A stretch of DNA of 64,000 nt from CAZGRP01 sp964527995. GTDB lineage: Bacteria; Zhuqueibacterota; Zhuqueibacteria; Oceanimicrobiales; CAZGRP01. The DNA is taken from the NCBI GenBank assembly GCA_964527995.1, contig CAZGRP010000020.1, forward strand, positions 3,896 to 67,895, written 5' to 3'. This document shows, one piece after another, positions 44,211-52,457 of this stretch. Every line of letters begins with the position of its first letter. Positions within the stretch are counted from its first letter, which is position 1. Under the pieces are notes generated by a model. The model made no database searches, was not told the origin of the DNA, and saw only the letters and a program-made list of their open reading frames with translations. The translations under genes and the position numbers were made by a program.

Positions 44211-45713
44211 TCACCAGGCGAGGCGCAGAAGCGCCAGCCCGCCGGCGCGTGCCGCCCATGCCATCCGCCACGGCTGCAGATCCGTGGTATTCTCCGGCAC
44301 ATCCCCGGAAGAGTGGTAGTAGGGCGAGTAGTCAATCTCGATGCGGCCGTCGGCGCTGTTCCAGCATGGTGAGGTCCAGCCAGGCACCTGTTCGAGGCGC
44401 TGCGGCCGGCCCCAGGCGGCCGTGTAGATCGTCGTTGCCGGGATATGGACTCCACTGTCTAGTCGACCACGGTACTCCTTGGGCAGGAAGACGTAGGAGT
44501 CGGTTCCGCCCTGCGACGGGTTCGTGGTGTACTCTTTCCAGAATCCGGGTTTGCGGCAGTAGCGCCGGCCGATTTCGTCCAGGGTGCGCAGGAGGACCTT
44601 GTTCCAGGGTACTTCGTTCGACTCGAAGTAGATCGCCTGGCGAAGTGCACCCGTACCGACCTGGTCGAAGTTCAAGACGCCGAGGATTCGATCGAGTTCC
44701 TCGCTGTGACTGCGGATGTACTGCCGGGACGAAAAGTATTCGCTGCCCCAGATGATGAAGCGCAGGGTGTATTTCGGCTTCGGCAACACGCCTGCACCGA
44801 TAAGATGAGAGAACGCGCGTGCGGTCTCCAACACCGCGGCTTCCCCCGACGCGTTGTCGTCGGCCCCAGGGCCGCCGGAGTCAGAATCGCCGTGGGCGCT
44901 GTAGATGAAATAGCGGGTGGTGTCCGCACCGGGGATTTCGGCGACCACAGTTTTCGGCCGGCCGCTGCCGAGGTGTGATTGCAGCGACAGCCGAACCCGG
45001 AGCGTGGTTTTGCCCCGCAACAATCGTTGCAGCGTCTTGCCGTCTAGCCGTGATATACCGAAAACAGCAAGCCGGGGGTGCTCTCGGGGCGGTAGGCGAC
45101 TGATGAGGGCGGCGTCCTCATACATGCCGACCCGGTTTGGGGCATCAGTGAGAACGGCTATAACTCCAGTGTTCGATAGGGTGGCGTACACGGGTCTGAC
45201 GCGGTCGTGCGTGTAGATGACCATGCCTTGCCAGGCCGAACCGGCTGTGTCCAGGTTCGCGAGAGAGGGTACGAAGGCCACTTCAGCCGTCGTATCCGCA
45301 AGCGCGGGCGAGAAGCCGTAGGGCCATGCCGAACCCAGGGGCAGCGTGTCCGGTGCCACGATCTCGACCCTCCAGGCATCTTCCCAGTGGACACGCTTTT
45401 CCGGTTCCTGCAAGATTGTGGTCTTCAGACCCCAGCTCTCGAACCGTTGCTGCAGATAGGCGGTGGCGCGATCGCCGGACGGCGTGCCGCCCATGCGCGG
45501 TCCCAGCGCCACAAGTTCGCGCACATAGCGGGCGGCGCTGTCGGCCGAGACTTCGACGGCATAGCGGGCTTCGTGGATGGCCTGGTTAAGAGGGAAACCG
45601 GTATTTGGGCGCGAGGCGGCGCAGGCCGTGAAGATGAGCACGGTCACGATCAGACAGAGCCGCGCTATCTTATTCCTGGTGGCAAAAAGGGTGGGTTTGG
45701 TGGCGATGTGCAT
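44211..45713 (-). CDS. M28 family peptidase, lipoprotein
   Basis: 500 residues from the ATG at 45713. A lipobox at FTACAAS (near residue 31) marks it as a lipoprotein. The C-terminal M28 zinc domain contains AHGDSDSGGPGADDNASGEA (near 285) and WGSEYFSSRQYI (near 325), with the remaining ligands downstream. A PA-type inserted domain may occupy about 100-230. It should be an envelope aminopeptidase. A GTG start 24 bases upstream is possible. It follows the SDR gene by 38 bases. Confidence 0.85.
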   Translation of the reverse strand: MHIATKPTLFATRNKIARLCLIVTVLIFTACAASRPNTGFPLNQAIHEARYAVEVSADSAARYVRELVALGPRMGGTPSGDRATAYLQQRFESWGLKTTILQEPEKRVHWEDAWRVEIVAPDTLPLGSAWPYGFSPALADTTAEVAFVPSLANLDTAGSAWQGMVIYTHDRVRPVYATLSNTGVIAVLTDAPNRVGMYEDAALISRLPPREHPRLAVFGISRLDGKTLQRLLRGKTTLRVRLSLQSHLGSGRPKTVVAEIPGADTTRYFIYSAHGDSDSGGPGADDNASGEAAVLETARAFSHLIGAGVLPKPKYTLRFIIWGSEYFSSRQYIRSHSEELDRILGVLNFDQVGTGALRQAIYFESNEVPWNKVLLRTLDEIGRRYCRKPGFWKEYTTNPSQGGTDSYVFLPKEYRGRLDSGVHIPATTIYTAAWGRPQRLEQVPGWTSPCWNSADGRIEIDYSPYYHSSGDVPENTTDLQPWRMAWAARAGGLALLRLAW

Positions 45714-45751
45714 GCGAGCGATCCGGTTCGACCTCACGAGTTGGGCTGCGG

Positions 45752-46546
45752 CTATCCGAAGATCCCCTTGATGGCACCGCCGTCCACGGCGATGGTGCTG
45801 CCGGTGATGTAGCTGGCGCGCTCGGAAGCCAGAAAGACCACCAGGTTGGCGAACTCCTCAGGCTCGGCCATGCGGCCGATTGGGATGTCCCTGGCGATGC
45901 GGTGGTAGACCTCTTCGGGAGTGGTGCCTTCCTGCGAGGCACGGGCCTTCAATAGCTGGTCGACGCGGTCGGTGCGGGTCCAGCCGGGGCAGACATTGTT
46001 GACCAGCACGTTTTCTCTGGCAAGTTCGCCGGCAAGCGTTTTGGCCATGCCGACAATCGCAGGACGGATGCTGTTCGAAAGCAACAGATTGTCGATGGGC
46101 TGCTTGACCGAGACGGACGTGATGTTGATGATGCGACCCCAGCGTTGTTTTCGCATCACCGGCAGGGTTTCGCGGATCAATCGTACCGCGCTCATCAAGG
46201 TTGAGTCGACGGCGCCGTACCACTGTTCGTCGCTGAAGTCGCCAAAGAAACCAGGCGGCGGTCCGCCACTGTTGGTAACCAGGATGTGCACCGTCCCGAA
46301 GCGGTCCAGCGTCTGGCGGACGACGTTCCTGATATCGTTTGCCTCGCGCAAATCGGCCTGCACCGCCAGCACCTCAGAGCCGGTGCTGGTCTGTATCTCC
46401 TCAGCTGTTTTCTTCAGGCCATCGCCGTTCCGCGAGCAGATGGTCACTTTGGCTGCCTCGGCGGCGAGGCCAGAGGCGACGGCCCGCCCCAGGCCTTTGC
46501 TCGATGCGGCAACGATGGCCACTTTTCCGTTCAGCCCCAGATCCAT
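45752..46546 (-). CDS. SDR family protein lacking the catalytic Tyr/Lys
   Basis: 264 residues, Rossmann fold. The NAD(P) loop AASSKGLG is at 13-20, a TNSGG stretch (in place of NNAG) is at 91-95 and the ITSVS strand is at 142-146. Where the YxxxK catalytic pair should be, the sequence has Ser157-Asn-Ser-Ile-Arg161. This matches a known SDR subfamily whose members read LSNxxR at this place, so the chemistry is probably different from FabG-type reduction. The ATG has GGAGGAGG upstream. Confidence 0.82.
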   Translation of the reverse strand: MDLGLNGKVAIVAASSKGLGRAVASGLAAEAAKVTICSRNGDGLKKTAEEIQTSTGSEVLAVQADLREANDIRNVVRQTLDRFGTVHILVTNSGGPPPGFFGDFSDEQWYGAVDSTLMSAVRLIRETLPVMRKQRWGRIINITSVSVKQPIDNLLLSNSIRPAIVGMAKTLAGELARENVLVNNVCPGWTRTDRVDQLLKARASQEGTTPEEVYHRIARDIPIGRMAEPEEFANLVVFLASERASYITGSTIAVDGGAIKGIFG

Positions 46547-46658
46547 CGTTTATCCTCCTCCTCAAGTTGTAGGGTGTATAGGGCGCTTTCCACAGCTCCC
46601 GGCGCGGCCGCCTGTGGCCTGCCGCCGGGGCCCTGACAGCCCAGCGACGGGCGGGCTG

Positions 46659-47117
46659 TCACTTGATCTCCGGCCCGGCCTTCCAGTCGTATCCGATGCT
46701 CGGGTCGTCATGCGCGATGCGGCCTTCCTCGGCTGGATCGTAGGTTTTCGAGGTGACGTAGAGGAGATGCGTGACGCCGCCCAGCGCCCTGCAGCCGTGA
46801 GCCACTCCCGCTGGAATTTTGACGATCTTGGCCGGATAGTTTTCGCCCATGAGGATTTCCTGAAGTTCGCCCTTCGTGGGTGAATCCGGGCGCAGATCCA
46901 CCATCACCAGTTTGAGGTTCCCGACCGGCACGTACCACCAGTCGACCTGGGTCTTGTGGACATGCCAGGCCTTGGCAACCCCGGGATACATCACAGAGTG
47001 GCTGAGCTGGCCGAATCCCTCGCCGAAGAACTCATCGGTACGGCGAATCAGCTCGCGGAAAAAACCGCGCTCGTCGGGATACGTCTTCAGCTCCTTGACT
47101 TCAACGCCTTGGATCAT
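46659..47117 (-). CDS. RmlC-like cupin epimerase (dTDP-4-dehydrorhamnose 3,5-epimerase family)
   Basis: 152 residues, cupin fold. The segment ERGFFRELIRR near residues 15-25, the WHVHKTQVDWWYVPVG strand pair near 50-66 and VPAGVAHG-like IPAGVAHGC near 101 fit RmlC relatives. It is shorter than canonical RmlC (about 180), as in the FdtA/cupin epimerase group. No other dTDP-rhamnose genes are adjacent, so sugar and product are uncertain. It lies 53 bases from the DUF488 gene. Confidence 0.8.
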   Translation of the reverse strand: MIQGVEVKELKTYPDERGFFRELIRRTDEFFGEGFGQLSHSVMYPGVAKAWHVHKTQVDWWYVPVGNLKLVMVDLRPDSPTKGELQEILMGENYPAKIVKIPAGVAHGCRALGGVTHLLYVTSKTYDPAEEGRIAHDDPSIGYDWKAGPEIK

Positions 47118-47170
47118 TCGATCGGTTCTCCTGTGCTAGATGTCGTGCTGCTGGCACCATGCGGCGGAAA

Positions 47171-47644
47171 TCAACCGGGCGGGCCGCTTTCAGCAACCAA
47201 CAGGTCGCGCTGCCGGTGTTCGGAGAGGCGGCCGTCGGGGAAGATGTGCCACACGCGCCATCCCTGCTTGACCAGGCTGTCACTGATGAATCGGCGGTGA
47301 CACTTGAAGAACAATCCCTCGGCGCACATGATGGCAACACGCCTGCGACCGGCCAATGCGATGAGCTTGTCGAGGCCGCGCTTGAACTCGGTGCTGGAAG
47401 TGTATGGTTCGTAGCCGCCCGTGCGATACCCTCCGAGCTCTTCGCCCAGCCACTCGTACTCGATGCCAGCGGCCTGCAGTTTTTCGGAGAGGGTTTCGCG
47501 GCTGAAGTGCGGAAACTTCTTGGACGTCGGCCAGCGGCGAACGTCCGCCAGGCCTTCGATGCCATGCCGCTTGAGCAGCTCAATAAAGGTCTCGATCGAG
47601 TGTGTCGAGTGGCCGACGGTAAAGATCTCTCGAACGCTGGTCAT
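47171..47644 (-). CDS. DUF488 family protein
   Basis: 157 residues. The FTVGHSTHSIETFIELLKRHGI start and the DVRRWPTSKKFPHFS and CAEGLFFKCHRRFI segments are diagnostic of DUF488. The conserved Cys and His residues in the last motif suggest metal binding or catalysis, but no function is established. The ATG overlaps the glycosyltransferase stop by 4 bases, so it is coupled to that gene. Confidence 0.85.
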   Translation of the reverse strand: MTSVREIFTVGHSTHSIETFIELLKRHGIEGLADVRRWPTSKKFPHFSRETLSEKLQAAGIEYEWLGEELGGYRTGGYEPYTSSTEFKRGLDKLIALAGRRRVAIMCAEGLFFKCHRRFISDSLVKQGWRVWHIFPDGRLSEHRQRDLLVAESGPPG

Positions 47645-48702
47645 GGCGAAGTCACATCCGATAGATCCATGTCGTAGGCTCGCAGCACGGCCTTGTAGAC
47701 TTCCTCGACCGTCACCTGGTGCATGCATTCGAGCGTACCCAGTGGACACAAGTTCTGGTGACACGGCCGGCAGCCGATCTCTTTGAACACGGCCCGGTGC
47801 CCGTCGCCCGCGGAGTAGGGGAACCAGATATCGGCTTCGCCCGGCCCGAAGATGCCCACGGTGCGCGTGCCCACCGCCGCTGCCAGGTGCATCACTCCAG
47901 CGTCGTTCGATACATAGACATCGAGCTGTTGCAGCAGTGCGGCAAGTCGGCTCAAAGGCAGAGGGTCGCTGAGCACCACACCCCGCGGAGAATGCTCGAG
48001 CACCTGGCGGGCAAGGAATTCCTCTCCCTGGCCCCAGGTGATGATCACCTGGCCGCCGTCGGCTACGATCTGCTCCGCCAGGCCGGCAAACCGCTGCCAC
48101 AGCCACATCTTGTTGGGCCAGCTTGCACCAGGGTGCAACCCCACCAGGGGACTGTCGCGATTCAGTCCGCGAGCGATGAGGTAGCCGCGTGCCCAGGCGC
48201 GGGCGTCGGGCGGGACGTACACCCTTGGAGAGAAAGGCCGTGGATCGAGTCCAAGCACTCTCAGGCTTTGCAGATGAAATTCGACGGCTGTGCGGCGTTG
48301 GCCGTCGTCACCGACCCGGTGAGTGTAAAGCAGACGGCGGCCGCGAAAGTCCCCGCCGACGCGGATCTTCGCGCCCGTCAGGCGTAGGAGAATGGCCGAG
48401 CGTGGTATGCCGAGAAGGTCGATCGCCAGGTCGAACTGCTGCCGCCGGAGTTGCGCAACAAGACGGCGTTGAGCCCGAAAGCCGTCATCACGGTTCAGGA
48501 TGAAGACGTGATTCACCAGGGGATGACTCTCCAGGATAGGTGCGTAGGAGCCCTCGGTGAGATAGGCGATGGTGGCTTTGGGGAAATGCAGCTTGAGGTT
48601 GCGCAACAGCGGCGTGGTCAGGATGATATCGCCGAGAAAGCGCAGGCGGCTGACCAGAATGGAGCGGATGTTGTCGCGATCGACTTGAGGTTTATGCCAC
48701 AT
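47641..48702 (-). CDS. Glycosyltransferase family 9 (heptosyltransferase-like)
   Basis: 353 residues, GT-B fold. The start SILVSRLRFLGDIILTTPLL is the classic ADP-heptose:LPS heptosyltransferase motif, and VGLHPGASWPNKMW and YVSNDAGVMHLAAAVGT near the C-terminal half complete the donor site. It probably adds heptose or a related sugar to the LPS core. A Cys-rich segment near residue 315 (CRPCHQNLCPLGTLEC) also occurs in other family-9 enzymes. It starts 40 bases after dapF. Confidence 0.88.
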   Translation of the reverse strand: MWHKPQVDRDNIRSILVSRLRFLGDIILTTPLLRNLKLHFPKATIAYLTEGSYAPILESHPLVNHVFILNRDDGFRAQRRLVAQLRRQQFDLAIDLLGIPRSAILLRLTGAKIRVGGDFRGRRLLYTHRVGDDGQRRTAVEFHLQSLRVLGLDPRPFSPRVYVPPDARAWARGYLIARGLNRDSPLVGLHPGASWPNKMWLWQRFAGLAEQIVADGGQVIITWGQGEEFLARQVLEHSPRGVVLSDPLPLSRLAALLQQLDVYVSNDAGVMHLAAAVGTRTVGIFGPGEADIWFPYSAGDGHRAVFKEIGCRPCHQNLCPLGTLECMHQVTVEEVYKAVLRAYDMDLSDVTSP

Positions 48703-48742
48703 GTTTTCTTGCCCAACCCTCCGGGCCGTAGGCGGCGCTGTT

Positions 48743-49546
48743 TTATTTATCCAGGTCCACCAGGTCGCCGTCGTAGATGTGGTCCACCGTACCTTCCAGC
48801 ACGGGCGCGTCGCCGGGGCCCCGGCTGAGGCGAAGGCGGCCGCCGAGAACCTCGATTGTGACCGGGAATTCGACCCGGTGCAGATGGTCGGCGATCACCG
48901 CGGCTGCCGTGACACCGGTGCCGCAGGCCAGCGTCTCCGCCTCGACGCCCCGTTCATATGTGCGCACGCGAAGAGAGTGCGGGCTCACAACCTTGACGAA
49001 ATCGACGTTGGTGCCACGCGGCTGGAAAGCGGGATCATGGCGGTACTTTCGCCCGATTCCGGTCACATCGATCCGGTCGATGTCATCCGCGAAGATCACG
49101 AAGTGAGGTACACCGGTGTCGACGAAACCGCCCTCTTCGAGATCCTTCTCGTGCAGCACCCCGAGGTCCACTCGTAGATCTCGCGGCGGCTGCATCCGCA
49201 GCCGCACAAGGTTGCCCTCGACCTCGGCGTGGTACTCGTGCCCGCTCACCTCGAATCGCATTTCCGGCGGCGCGATTCCTCTTCGGGCAGCGTAGTAGGC
49301 CGCGGCTCGGGCACCGTTTCCGCACATCTCCGACTCGCGGCCGTCGGCGTTGAAGTATCGCATCCGAAAGTCCGCCGTCGGGCTCGATTCGATCAGGAGG
49401 ATGCCATCGGCGCCGACGCCCGTGCGGCGCTGGCAGAGACGCCGGAAAAAAGACGTCAAGTCGCCTGGGAGCGCCAGGTCACGACCATCGAAGAGGATGA
49501 AATCGTTGCCCGTAGCCGAAAGTTTCGTAAAGTGGAGAGTCGACAC
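48743..49546 (-). CDS. dapF: Diaminopimelate epimerase
   Basis: 267 residues from a GTG with AAAGGAC/AAAGG upstream. DapF converts LL- to meso-diaminopimelate for lysine and peptidoglycan. The two catalytic cysteines are present: Cys75 in EMCGNGAR and Cys208 in ETLACGTG. The N-terminal KLSATGNDF motif is intact and length is normal. It sits in a minus-strand run after folE and the UPF0173 hydrolase. Confidence 0.95.
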   Translation of the reverse strand: MSTLHFTKLSATGNDFILFDGRDLALPGDLTSFFRRLCQRRTGVGADGILLIESSPTADFRMRYFNADGRESEMCGNGARAAAYYAARRGIAPPEMRFEVSGHEYHAEVEGNLVRLRMQPPRDLRVDLGVLHEKDLEEGGFVDTGVPHFVIFADDIDRIDVTGIGRKYRHDPAFQPRGTNVDFVKVVSPHSLRVRTYERGVEAETLACGTGVTAAAVIADHLHRVEFPVTIEVLGGRLRLSRGPGDAPVLEGTVDHIYDGDLVDLDK

Positions 49547-49611
49547 CCTTTGTCCTTTGGTCGAGCCTGAGGCTGCTGGCATCGACCCCAGCGCCACGGC
49601 CCTCTGCGTAC

Positions 49612-50301
49612 TCAGAACTCCAGCGACTCACCGATCGGCAACACCTGGGCATTGAGGCCCTTGGCTTTGGCCTTGCTGACGAACTCGCTGGGGTCGGCCT
49701 CGATGACGTCGAAGGTGCCGTAGTGCATCGGCACCACGAGTTTTGGCTGCAGGAATTCGGCAGCCTTGACGGCGTCGTCGATGCCCATGGTGAAGTTGTC
49801 GCCAATAGGCAGCAGGGCCAGATCGATCGAAGTCATTTCGCCGATCAGCTTCATGTCGTAGAACAGACCGGTATCACCAGCGTGATAGACCCACTTGCCG
49901 CCGAGCTCGACCAGGATGCCGGCCGGATTGCCCATGTAGAGCATGCCACCGTCGTCGGTCTGCAGCCCAGAGCCATGGTGGGCGATGGTGAGCTTGACCC
50001 GGCCGAACGGAAAGGCATGACTGCCACCGATGTGCATGGGGTGGGCAGTGGCACCCTGGCTGCCGCAGTAAGTCGCCACCTCATAATTGGCGACGATGGT
50101 GGCACTGTTGCGTTTGGCGATGGCGATGGCATCACCGACATGGTCGCCGTGGCCGTGGGTGATGAGGACGTAGTTGCATTGGATATCGTCCGCTTTCTTT
50201 GCAGCCTTCGGGTTGCCGGTAAGGAAGGGATCGATAATCAGACGTGTGCCATCGGCTTCCAGTTCGAAACAGGCATGACCGAGAAACGTCGCTCTTGCCA
50301 T
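49612..50301 (-). CDS. UPF0173 metal-dependent hydrolase (metallo-beta-lactamase fold)
   Basis: 229 residues. The N-terminal FLGHACFEL, the metal motif THGHGDHVGD (H49, H51, D53, H54) and the later HAGDTGLFYD and PMHYGTFD motifs match UPF0173/UlaG-like hydrolases. Two metal ions are expected; the substrate is unknown. The ATG has AAGGAGGG upstream. The gene is 57 bases from folE. Confidence 0.9.
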   Translation of the reverse strand: MARATFLGHACFELEADGTRLIIDPFLTGNPKAAKKADDIQCNYVLITHGHGDHVGDAIAIAKRNSATIVANYEVATYCGSQGATAHPMHIGGSHAFPFGRVKLTIAHHGSGLQTDDGGMLYMGNPAGILVELGGKWVYHAGDTGLFYDMKLIGEMTSIDLALLPIGDNFTMGIDDAVKAAEFLQPKLVVPMHYGTFDVIEADPSEFVSKAKAKGLNAQVLPIGESLEF

Positions 50302-50358
50302 GATACCCTCCTTTCTTGCTTTCGCTGCCGGCGGCGCGGCGCCTGGGGAAAGCGCCTG

Positions 50359-50910
50359 TCACCGTCGGCCGTCGCGGATCAGGTTCATGAACTCCTCGCG
50401 GGTGGAGAGATTGTCGCGGAAGACCCCATAGAGCGCACTCGTCGTCACGATCGTGTTTTGCTTCTCCACACCGCGCATCATCATGCAGAGATGGCGGGCC
50501 TCGATGACGACGGCCACGCCCGCCGGTTCCAGCACGTCCATCAGGGTTTGAGCAATTTGTGTCGTCAGCCGCTCCTGCACCTGGAGACGTTTGGCAAAGA
50601 CATCCACGATGCGGGGGATCTTGCTCAGGCCGACGATTTTACCGCTGGGCATGTAGGCCACGTGGCATTTGCCATAGAAGGGCAGCAGGTGGTGTTCGCA
50701 CAAGCTGAACATCTCAATGTCCTTGACGATCACCATCTCGTCGTACGGCTCCTCGAACAGGGCTCCGTTCAGAACCTGGTCGATGTCCTGGTGATAGCCG
50801 CTTGTGAGAAAACGCAGCGCCTGCTCCACTCGCCCCGGCGTGCGTACCAGTCCTTCGCGGTCTGGATCTTCCCCCAACTCTTTGAGTAGATGCCGGATCA
50901 GATTCTGCAT
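50359..50910 (-). CDS. folE: GTP cyclohydrolase I
   Basis: 183 residues. It makes 7,8-dihydroneopterin triphosphate from GTP, the first step to folate or other pterins. Zinc ligands are Cys71 and His74 in the CEHHLLPF motif and Cys142 in HLCMMMRG. The ATG at 50910 has AGGGAG upstream and lies 11 bases after the mini-cytochrome gene, so the two share a transcript. Confidence 0.95.
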   Translation of the reverse strand: MQNLIRHLLKELGEDPDREGLVRTPGRVEQALRFLTSGYHQDIDQVLNGALFEEPYDEMVIVKDIEMFSLCEHHLLPFYGKCHVAYMPSGKIVGLSKIPRIVDVFAKRLQVQERLTTQIAQTLMDVLEPAGVAVVIEARHLCMMMRGVEKQNTIVTTSALYGVFRDNLSTREEFMNLIRDGRR

Positions 50911-50921
50911 CCTGGTTCTCC

Positions 50922-51176
50922 CTACTTCCGCACATGACAACGCGTGCAGTCGCGATAAGCCGGATGCGGCATGCGGGCGGCCGTGGAATCGTTGGAGACG
51001 TGACACGCCATGCACTGCCTGGCCGCCATGCCGTACCGGTGGTTCTCATCCCTGGGCATTTCGGGTGCTTCGCTCCTCGAAGGAACGAAGATCGACAGCA
51101 GGGCCAACAGGCCCAGCAGCCCGATGATCAAAAGGAGAAAATGTTTTCGCGCGGTTTGACGCTTTTCCGGTTCCAT
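50922..51176 (-). CDS. Membrane-anchored diheme cytochrome c-like mini protein
   Basis: 84 residues. A single transmembrane helix (about 13-31) is followed by an extracytoplasmic tail with two CxxCH heme motifs: Cys55-Cys58-His59 and Cys77-Cys80-His81. His71, Met50 and Met69 are candidate axial ligands. It could be a small electron shuttle or a tri-/dihaem NapB/NrfH-like relic. A promoter lies only 11 bases upstream, and no cytochrome partner is adjacent. It is the first gene of a short operon with folE. Confidence 0.75.
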   Translation of the reverse strand: MEPEKRQTARKHFLLLIIGLLGLLALLSIFVPSRSEAPEMPRDENHRYGMAARQCMACHVSNDSTAARMPHPAYRDCTRCHVRK

Positions 51177-51187
51177 CTCTGCGGCCT

Positions 51188-51216
51188 AATCTAGGCAATT
51201 TCGCAAAAACAATCAA
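51188..51216 (-). promoter_or_regulatory. Promoter of the mini-cytochrome/folE operon
   Basis: Minus strand TTGATT (51216-51211), 17-base spacer, TAGATT (51193-51188). The -10 ends 11 bases before the ATG at 51176, so the 5' leader would be only a few bases. Confidence 0.55.
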
Positions 51217-51266
51217 GGCCGAATCGGGGCGAGATGGTAGAGGGGGCTGCCTGATTTCCAGTTTCC
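51212..51266 (+). repeat. 55-bp direct repeat, left copy
   Basis: Identical to 51367-51421. It ends exactly at the first N, which points to a contig-end overlap rather than a biological repeat. Confidence 0.95.
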
Positions 51267-51366
51267 NNNNNNNNNNNNNNNNNNNNNNNNNNNNNNNNNN
51301 NNNNNNNNNNNNNNNNNNNNNNNNNNNNNNNNNNNNNNNNNNNNNNNNNNNNNNNNNNNNNNNNNN
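51267..51366. other. Assembly gap (100 N)
   Basis: Exactly 100 N between two identical 55-bp blocks. The true gap is probably negative, meaning that the contigs overlap. Confidence 0.99.
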
Positions 51367-51421
51367 ATCAAGGCCGAATCGGGGCGAGATGGTAGAGGGG
51401 GCTGCCTGATTTCCAGTTTCC
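51367..51421 (+). repeat. 55-bp direct repeat, right copy
   Basis: Identical to 51212-51266 and begins at the first base after the N run. It contains the ATTTCCAGTTTCC word that belongs to the sentence-like repeat family. Confidence 0.95.
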
Positions 51422-51510
51422 AGTTTCTCACACCTGTCATCCTGAATGCCTGATCCTTGGTGCCTGAGTGCAGCGCTGAGTCCAATTCCCGATTGCCAAT
51501 TTCTGACCCC
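51397..51510. repeat. Sentence-like intergenic repeat, copy 7
   Basis: Word-like runs CTGATTTCCAGTTTCCAGTTTC, CTGAATGCCTGATCCTTGGTGCCTGAG and CAATTCCCGATTGCCAATTTCTGACCCC. The AATTCCC words match copies at 13.9, 26.8 and 38.9 kb. Confidence 0.55.
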
Positions 51511-51679
51511 TGGGCAGCCGACCACCGGCTGGGTCACGCACGGCGTGCGTTCGGCCATGCAAAGAGTCGCCCCTGGTGGCTCGAGCGGCGACTAAGAAGC
51601 AAGAACGAAACTCTGCCGGGTCCTGTCCGTCCTAAAAGCTAGCTAAGGATTCGAAAGGACGTTTCCCTGGAGGTACGTG

Positions 51680-52357
51680 ATGACGACACGATCTGCTTAT
51701 CTCGCTTTCGGCACTCTGCTGATTCTACTGGGAGTTCTTTTGCTGGCGCAGGCATTTACAGGTTTGTTTGTGGGGTCGGAGGTTTTCGGCGGTGCCTTGC
51801 TGTGGCTCGGTGCTCTGTGGTTTTGGACACTGTACGAGAAGCGAGAAGCTTTCATCTGGCTCTTGCTGGGGTTCCTGGCTGCCTTCAGCGGTCTGGCGGC
51901 CTTCAACAGTGGACTGGGCGTAATTGCGGATGACTTTTTCGGGCCGCTGTTTCTATGGGGCCTTGGTGCCACGTTGGCACTCCATTGGTTCCAGCACCGC
52001 AGGAGTTCCGCCTGGCTGGTGTTTGGCGCGGGTACTGCGGTCACGCTGGGGTTTGTGGCCTTTGTCGAAGAGATTCTGCCCTGGTACGCCGACTTCAGTG
52101 GCGGCCTTTTCTTCCTGGGGTTGGCGGCGACGTTTTGGCTACTTCATCGCCTTTTTGAGGCCGAGACCCGCCTTGCCTGGGCCAAATACGCCGCTGCCGT
52201 GTCCGCGGCCCTGGCGGCGGTGGTGTTTTCGGAAGAGAGCTATTCGGCTGTCGGGGATTATCTTTCCGGCGGCGTGCTGATCTTGCTTGGGGCTTATCTG
52301 CTCTGGTATGCCATGCGGCGTGAGGCCGAGCAGCAGAACCACCTCGGATCTGCCTGA
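51680..52357 (+). CDS. Uncharacterised multi-pass membrane protein
   Basis: 225 residues with about seven hydrophobic helices spread over the whole length (near 8-28, 35-50, 57-75, 85-100, 106-125, 135-150, 165-200). There are no charged catalytic motifs and no named family that I recognise. The ATG at 51680 has CTGGAGG upstream; an adjacent GTG one codon earlier is possible. A terminator follows closely, so it is monocistronic. Confidence 0.72.
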   Translation: MTTRSAYLAFGTLLILLGVLLLAQAFTGLFVGSEVFGGALLWLGALWFWTLYEKREAFIWLLLGFLAAFSGLAAFNSGLGVIADDFFGPLFLWGLGATLALHWFQHRRSSAWLVFGAGTAVTLGFVAFVEEILPWYADFSGGLFFLGLAATFWLLHRLFEAETRLAWAKYAAAVSAALAAVVFSEESYSAVGDYLSGGVLILLGAYLLWYAMRREAEQQNHLGSA

Positions 52358-52382
52358 CGATGCCGGGATCGCGCGCACGGGG

Positions 52383-52405
52383 ACCGGCCTGCGGGCCGGT
52401 TTTTT
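52383..52405 (+). terminator. Intrinsic terminator before serB
   Basis: Stem ACCGGCC (52383-52389) / GGCCGGT (52394-52400) with a 4-base loop, then five T. Confidence 0.88.
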
Positions 52406-52421
52406 ATTGCCGGCAAAGCGC

Positions 52422-52451
52422 TTGACATTCCTTCCTGGCTGTGCGTATATT
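52422..52451 (+). promoter_or_regulatory. Promoter of serB, apparently giving a leaderless mRNA
   Basis: TTGACA (52422-52427), 18 bases, TATATT (52446-52451), extended to TATATTTG. The ATG begins at 52458, the seventh base after the -10, where transcription normally starts. No Shine-Dalgarno could be on the transcript. Confidence 0.7.
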
Positions 52452-52457
52452 TGGGGC

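Larger units (their letters stand above)
51177..51679. other. Intergenic region containing an assembly gap
   Basis: 503 bases including 100 N. It holds the minus-strand promoter (51188-51216), a directly repeated 55-bp block on both sides of the gap and a sentence-like repeat (51397-51510). The remaining 51511-51679 shows no gene. Confidence 0.8.
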
